Source: Combretum micranthum
Lineage: Eukaryota; Streptophyta; Magnoliopsida; Myrtales; Combretaceae
Direction of reading: 5' to 3'
Assembly (NCBI GenBank): GCA_024138025.1
Contig: JAMXBD010000633.1
Coordinates: 62,001-126,000, forward strand
DNA: 64,000 bases
Both the position numbers and the translations under genes were made by a program. Positions within the stretch are counted from its first letter, which is position 1; every line of letters begins with the position of its first letter. The notes below the pieces were generated by a model. The model was not told the origin of the DNA and searched no databases. It was given only the letters and a program-made list of their open reading frames with translations. Shown in pieces: positions 57,539 through 64,000 of the stretch.

Positions 57539-59230
57539 TTAAACCTATTACCATAGCTATATTAGGTCATAACTTGTTTAACAAATACATTAAAGTAATC
57601 AAATGTGGTCCAAATATAGTTGGTTATGATTTTTTTCCCCTCCTAATCAGTTAAATATAATATAGAATGGCTATTGACTGATTCATAGTATCCTATTTAA
57701 TAGATTTACGTGCATAATATTTTTAGCTTAATCTAGCTCATCGAGGATAAGTGGGTTACATAAGCTAAACCACAGAGCCAATTAGCTATAAAGCACTGGG
57801 CAATTAGTATTGTATTATGTATGTTAACCCACAAATAAATAATCACACTGATAATAGATAAGGATTGTTTTCTTAAACACGGGAACATATTAGCTAAATA
57901 AATATTCTCTGGCCAATGATCTTATAAGCTAATGATAACCAAATTTGATTTTGCTTCTCCTTGCAATGGAAAAATATTCTTTAATTAATCGTCAACTAAG
58001 AAATTGCTCTTAATGAAATTGAATGCATTTTCTTTTCTTGTAATACTGAGAAAGGGATTGAACACTTTGTTAATGATGTAAAAAAATTTTCTTTCAAAGT
58101 ATTCTTTGAATATTATACATGTTCATAACGTCATTAAGAAAATCAACCTAGCCCTCCATGCTTAGTGGGGCTAAATGGGGAAAAGAAATAAAAAAAATAA
58201 AAATAAAAAGGGAGAAGATTGGTCCATCTACAAATGATAGTGAAATTAGGAAAAGAAGAGCGAATTTAAGCGAAGGCATATTCTCAATTATGAAGACCTC
58301 AAAAAGGGAGATACCATTTTCTTCCTCCACGAATCTTTACTAACTTCAATTCATATGTCACGTCTTATCTTCTTTAGGCACCCAAAAAAAAAAAAGGGTT
58401 TTGGAATAAAGCTTTCACCTTCCAACTTTTTGTACTCATCTTTTGTTCTAGTGATTGTGATGATGCACAATATTCATATTCATAGGTCTTTACGACCATG
58501 ACTGGAATAAGTGCCCTTCGCAATGAGTACAGATATATGCCTTACATTTTTGCCGTGGGAAAAAGGTCGAAAGTTGTTATAGTATGCTCCGCCAAGGTTA
58601 TTGTAATTTTATGATATGTCTTAATGAGATGGACTAGATTTAGTTTTTTTGGACCTTTCTCCAAACTATACTTTATGAAAGTAGTTGTAAAAAATAAAAA
58701 AAAAGGATAGATTTCATATTTAGTATTTGAACTTTATTAGTTTGTACATTTATTTACCTAAAGTTCAAAATGTTAATTTAATATATATTAAAGAGAAGGC
58801 TGATAATTGCAAAAAAATAAATAAAGCATAGTTAGCTAATCACAAAATTTGATAAAATTTAGATAGTTAATTGCATAAATAGGTAAGATTCAGGTAGTAA
58901 ATTTCACATTTCAAAACTTTAGCTAATTAATTGTACCTTATGCATTCGTTTAGTTACAGTCTGATGGGGTTTTTTTTTTTTTTTTAAACAAGCAATTATG
59001 GATTTGGTAATGGCGATGTTAGGTTGAGTAATAAATCTGTGAGCTCAATCTAGTTCGTGGAAGCATATAAAACTAAAAGGAGTGAGCATTGCTATTACCC
59101 ATTACAATACAAGAAAATTGAGTTTTAGAAATAAAATTTCTATTACAAAAATCATTGTCTCTACTTATATCTATAGAAATATAAGCTATTTTGCTAATTT
59201 TCTAGTGCAGAACTTCTATTTCTAAAAATC
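57539..59230. other. AT-rich intergenic DNA
   Basis: No gene supported; includes T runs at about 58968-58985. Confidence 0.45.
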
Positions 59231-59234
59231 AATT

Positions 59235-60790
59235 TCCCTATGGTGTTATTGTTGGCAAATGATGTTATTTTTCTTGGGAATAAAAATATGAAAAATGCCT
59301 AGAGTACCTTATGGAGTATGGGAGAGTTATCATGCCAATAACATATTATAGGAAAATTGTGCCTAGAATTCTTAAGGATTGCAGGGAAGAGTTAAAGCCA
59401 TCCATTATTTGGAGCCTAGGGATTAGCCACAAAAATGAAATGGGCAAATATTTAGGCATTCCAATCAAGCCTTCAGGTACTGTGTCAAGTAATAATGATC
59501 CATCTTTTATCTTTGACTAAGTGGGAAGGAAACTTTCAGGTTGGAAAACCACTAATCTTAGAAGAGCAAAGATTAGTTATCAACCTTTGTTTTGGAAAGG
59601 ATGTTTAACTTTTATTCTCATTTTATACCTCTTTAAGAGAATCTAACTAGCAAAATACAAAAGTACATACAAACCATCTTTTAAGCTCTATTGATGAGAG
59701 AAAGAAAGTTCATTAGGTATGGGGATAAAGTAAGAGAATTATAAAGGAAGACGATCTTAGTATTGTTGATTTAAAGGATGGAAACAAAGCATTCTTTGTT
59801 AAGCTAGCATGGAAACTTCAAAGTAGTACTCTCTTATGGATGAAATGGTGGTATAGGAAATGCTAGGTGGTGAACAGGGACGTTGTAACTTGTAAGAAAA
59901 TTAGGATCAAAAGGAAATACAAAATGCAACCAAATGGTTATATGAAAATTGGCCACCAAATTAGAAAATGGTCTAGGAATTAGTTTTTAGAAAGACAAAT
60001 GGAACCTTTTTGGCCTTATTAACATGGTATTATTCACCTTTTATTGAAAGCCATAGTATTTCGTTGGATAAAAGTGCAGAAGAGCATTGGTGAGTGGGAT
60101 GGGGAAGTATTAAGCTACACATTGGATAGAAAGATGAAGAATATATTGGGAAATGAAGCTTAATATGGAGGGTAAGGACGAACACAAATGGAAATGAGCA
60201 CATGACTCTTATGGTGAATTGACTATTAGATATGTATACACCATACTAAAGTTACATTTGGTTTACTGGAAAAGAATAAGATTGGAAATGAATAATAATT
60301 CCTTATTTTATAGGTAGGGGCATTTTTAGAACAAAACATAATTTTTGGTTAGGAATAACCATTCCTCCAGTAAATGAAAGGAGTAAGGAATCCTTATTTA
60401 TTCTCGTCACATGAAATAGACATTCTTTTGATAGAATTTTCTGCAACCAAACAAATGAATAGATATTCTATGGAATAATGCTGCAATATGATTTCATTCC
60501 ATTCAACCAAATATAGTGTGTAAGAGAATAAAAATTTGAAGAATTAGATTCTAAGGACTAGACTAGGTATAGTATGCCGAGTGTTTCTGAAAATTTAGAT
60601 GTTTCTAACCAAAGTATTGCATGATGGTCTTCTTACAAAATCTAACTCGCAAAAAGGAACAGTCAAAACCGATTTACTTTGTGTCTTATTCCTTGAAGAA
60701 CATGAAACCTTATACCACTTGCTAAAGAATTGTAATGTTTAAACATGCTAGGCAATAGTTTAACAATTCGAGGGAGTTCTCTCTTTTCTT
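59235..60790 (+). mobile_element. L1-type LINE remnant, 3' half of ORF2
   Basis: The plus strand, across frames, reads FPMVLLLANDVIFLG (the FADD-type RT active site with A-N in place of A-D), GKYLGIPI, VGRKLSGWKTTNLRRAKI, DLKDGNKAFFVKLAWKLQS and, after a MITE, KVLHDGLLTKSNSQKG with VLFLEEHETLYHLLKNC, which is the zinc-binding region at the end of plant L1 ORF2. The order and spacing fit the C-terminal half of a plant L1 RT. Many stops, a mutated active site and an inserted MITE show it is long dead. A poly(A) tail and target duplication were not found. Confidence 0.75.
60246..60520. mobile_element. MITE-like insertion within the LINE
   Basis: The left end ACATTTGGTTTACTGG and the right end in reverse, ATATTTGGTTGAATGG, form an imperfect inverted repeat, with further pairing inside (AATAATAATTCC and GCATTATTCC). 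It separates two pieces of LINE coding sequence that are adjacent in intact elements. Exact edges and target duplication are unclear. Confidence 0.5.
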
Positions 60791-61379
60791 TAAGTATAAC
60801 CTTAAATGATGAATAAAATGAATGCATGTATTAGCAGGGCAATGAGAAGGAGTTATAAAAGGCCATAGGCTTGTTCTTTCTTATTTGTGCTTTAGGAAGT
60901 ATGAAGTGTAAAAAGAGAGAGGGAAAGAGAGAGAGAGATCTTTTAACCTAGTGAATTTGTTGTATTGTACGTTCAAGTAAAAGGATGTAACTGTAAAATG
61001 ATAAGTAACTCATTTAGGAGAAATTTGGTACTAGGTCAGATCCATTTGTGTGTGCATGTGGTGAAAATCTATCGTGATGACCTTAATTGATTTTCAATTT
61101 GCCAAATATTTATAATTGTATTAATAACTTAAAAGTGCATACAAGAATAATCCTTTTCTAGCCTAAACATATTGATGGGTCTATAAAAAAGTCTTAGCTT
61201 AAGAATTTAACCATTAATTGGATTTTTGAGTGCGTTTTTGACTAAGATAGAAATTGTGGCATATTTTAATTTGAACCAATTGCTTTCTAGGTTGCATTGT
61301 AACCTACTAGATGGGTGGGAAAAACTTTAATAAACAGTGATTTGATTATTACTCGTCATATTGAGCAGTTTCTTAAAGT
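60791..61379. other. Intergenic DNA after the LINE
   Basis: No gene seen; contains a GA-rich tract at about 60918-60940. Confidence 0.4.
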
Positions 61380-61387
61380 TGGTATAA

Positions 61388-62054
61388 TTGGAGTGTAAAT
61401 AGGTTTTAATTTGAGTTAGCCCATTTAACCTATTTTAAAAATGAGTTAAGCCAACTTTTTTTTACCCTGCTTAAGAGTAGACCAATTTCATCTAGCTAGT
61501 TTAACTTGTGGGCCAAGTGGACTAATCCTTGAGTTAAGTGGGTTGGTCTCCTAGCTCACTTGTATATATATATATATAATATATATATAATTGTAAGGAA
61601 AATGATTAGTTATCGTTGTTTCTAAAATTTTATGTTTAAACTTAAATTTATGTGTTAATAGCAATAGAGAATGGTAATGCACATACATCATAATATTTTT
61701 TAAGCATATATTTTTTTTTAAATGAAATATGATATCCAATAAATTATTTCAAAAAATTATTTTATATATTAGTAATTAAAATAGTGGTGAAATTAGTCGT
61801 GAATATACATAAAGCTATATAAAATTAATTTTTTTATTATATACATCTTGTTCAATTAGCATAATGGGCAAACAATCAATTTAACGTGTTTAACCCATAA
61901 GATATACAAATGGATTAAATATACCAGGTAAGTAAGTTGAGATCGTTTAACCCACCGGTCAAAGTGGGATGCATTAGGTCAAAAATTTTTTGCCCATTTA
62001 ACACGGGCCAAAGTGGGCTGGGCAAATGACTTATTGACCTACTTGCATAGCTCT
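61388..62054. mobile_element. Possible hAT-like non-autonomous element
   Basis: Ends TTGGAGTGTAAATAGG and, in reverse, AGAGCTATGCAAGTAGG form an imperfect inverted repeat. The 8-bp flanks TGGTATAA and AGGTATAA match at seven positions. Sub-terminal GGGTTAA/CCCATTTAACC repeats are typical of plant hAT ends. An internal TA tract lies at 61563-61588. No transposase. Confidence 0.5.
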
Positions 62055-62062
62055 AGGTATAA

Positions 62063-64000
62063 GCTTATCTTGTAAAATAATCTTTTTTGACATTGGATGT
62101 TAGAAATTAATATTAACAAGACAGCAAAAATTAGGAATATTAATTTATCCGAGCTATAGTAAAAACGAGTAACGATGATGACGAGAGCGAAAGAACAATG
62201 GCGACGGTTGAAGTATAGGTAATGATAAAAGAAAGAGAGAGGTAATAACGTAAACAGACATTACTGCACATAATTAAACTATGAACTTTATTTATATTCA
62301 AGTCTACAATATTGGCTCTTAGTTTAAGCCTGATAACGTTCAAGAGACTTGTTAAATAGATTTTTAAATGCCTCTTGAGTACCAAATTCCACTTAAACAT
62401 GTTTTTAAACAACCCTACACATTTTAACCCTTTTCTCAGTCATCAAATTCCGTTACGTAAATGTATTTATAATTATCGTTTGTTACTATTAATGAACTGT
62501 ATATCAAATTGCTAACCTAAATGTGATGGATGTATTTCATTCTAGCATATTTTATCCTTACCCAGGATATATGGTTTCATGTAAAATTTGCATATCAATT
62601 TCTTTTTTTTTTTTTTACTTAACTTGCTTAGGTTTGGAAAGGTGTTTGCTGTCTAACATGCTGTCTCTTTTGTGTCATCAATAGAAATCTAACATGTTTA
62701 ATAAATTAAAAAAATATAAAAATCCCTAAATAAAAGACTTCTTGACACTTGTCAGATATTTATTTATAGGGATACAATAGCAGCAAGCGCAAAATCCTTT
62801 CCGCTTTGGTTCAGGTTTGTGTTTGAATTATAACAATCAATTGGACGTAGGCTTAGGTTGCTCCATCATTTGTGATGTTGGAATTGTTCTAAATTGCTTG
62901 ATAAATCTTGGACACTTATAGGCTTTAATCGGACTACAGTTAATAGAGCTCAAGTGAAATGGGTATATATATTGATACTTCATCCACATTACAAACTTTA
63001 TCTATCTATATGTATATATTTCTTGAACCTTAATGATACTGTTTAGCTTTTAGTATTATAAAAGAAATACAATGTTATACAAATTTCTTCTACCTTACTA
63101 TCTTAAATATAACACAAGAGTTTCTATTTTTTTTCCCTCTTTTCTTTATGTGGTGGCTGTGGAGATGATGATGATGGTAAGTGGATGGTGTTTATGATTG
63201 TGTTGATAATATGGTTGATGGTGGTATTAATGATGTGGTAATTAAAAGAATAGTGTTAGTTTCAATTTTGATTAGTAAATTTTATTTTTGTCTATTCTCA
63301 TGATCTTCTTACCACTAGATTTATGAAATAAAATTTTGTAATTTGTTCACACTACAAGAGATATCTTATCCAATTTCATATTGATGTTATAAAAATATGA
63401 TACAATATATTTTATCTAGCATCATAGAAAAATCATGAATGAACTACTATATTCACACATCATTATAATTTGATCAATTCAGAATAATTAAATGATTTGC
63501 ATACATGAGATGACAAAGACATGCTAAAATAAACTTTTTTTTTTTGAAATTTTGAAATAAAATAAGTCAATGTAATATAATATAAGAACACATGGTCAAA
63601 TTAAATGTATGGACGAGACACATAAAGCCTTTTTAGGTGATGGAGACACAATAGTATTTTACAAAAATTCAACGCTCCTCAAATTAGAAAACCAAATCGT
63701 TTAATAAAAGTAACCAAAGGAGAGCTTTCACCTATGAAAGTGGTTTCTTTGCTAAATTGATTACAGAAAGTGAAATTTTTTAGTCGTGGAAAAATCAATT
63801 TCTTGTAATACCTGCTAATCTTTATATAAAATATAATCTATTAAAGCTTGTGTCAATAACTTAAAACCAAAGGTATATCACTTCTTCAACTCCATTAATA
63901 GTAATACACTGTTTCAAAACAGTTGGACCAACTTAACTTGGTAGTATATAAAATAAAGAGAGAAAATGGGAAAAGGAGTACTAATTAATTCTGTTAATTT
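62063..64000. other. AT-rich intergenic DNA to the window end
   Basis: No gene, RNA or terminal repeat recognised. A GATGATG/GGTGGT-rich patch lies at 63150-63240. Confidence 0.45.

Overview
The window looks like intergenic DNA from a flowering plant, most likely a eudicot. It is very AT-rich and packed with plant-type Ty1/copia and Ty3/gypsy retrotransposons, TIR transposons and MITEs. It holds one convincing intact host gene, a RING-H2/DUF1117 ubiquitin ligase, and a pseudogene fragment of a plant PPR protein. The species cannot be named from the sequence. No tools were run: all alignments, identities and boundaries are by eye.

Layout. 1-3092: 5' part of a minus-strand Ty3/gypsy element of apparent CRM lineage. 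Its 5' LTR (2268-3092) is inserted into the reverse transcriptase of an older minus-strand copia element (3093-6140). 6141-9010: gene-free. 9011-10238: a TIR transposon carrying a PPR gene fragment (Pack-MULE-like), followed by a hAT-like element (10392-11069) and a foldback MITE with a perfect 9-bp target duplication (11585-11970). 12000-19500: mostly unrecognised AT-rich DNA with an LTR-like piece. 20560-21657: the E3 ligase gene on the minus strand, with an ABRE/G-box upstream. 22380-36160: AT-rich DNA with MITEs, two copies of a gypsy-type LTR (24691-25087 and 29484-29875), a gypsy gag remnant, a 92-bp tRNA-like SINE with a 13-bp target duplication, and a GC-rich island. 36164-41096: a whole but decayed copia element with both LTRs. 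41100-47600: gene-free. 47615-53243: a whole CRM-like gypsy element with both LTRs and a perfect 5-bp target duplication. 53975-55834: a miniature (TRIM-like) copia derivative arranged as LTR-internal-LTR-internal-LTR. 59235-60790: an L1-type LINE remnant split by a MITE. 61388-62054: a hAT-like element. The rest is AT-rich with no gene seen.

The large LTR elements all read on the minus strand and carry primer-binding sites related to the 3' end of initiator tRNA-Met. None keeps an intact gag-pol frame, so any mobility would have to be supplied in trans. Host function in the window rests on the one E3 ligase gene, whose family acts in ubiquitination during stress and ABA responses. The items most worth follow-up are the triple-LTR TRIM array, the PPR-carrying TIR element, the polyprotein tails encoded inside the CRM-like LTRs, and the very short SINE.
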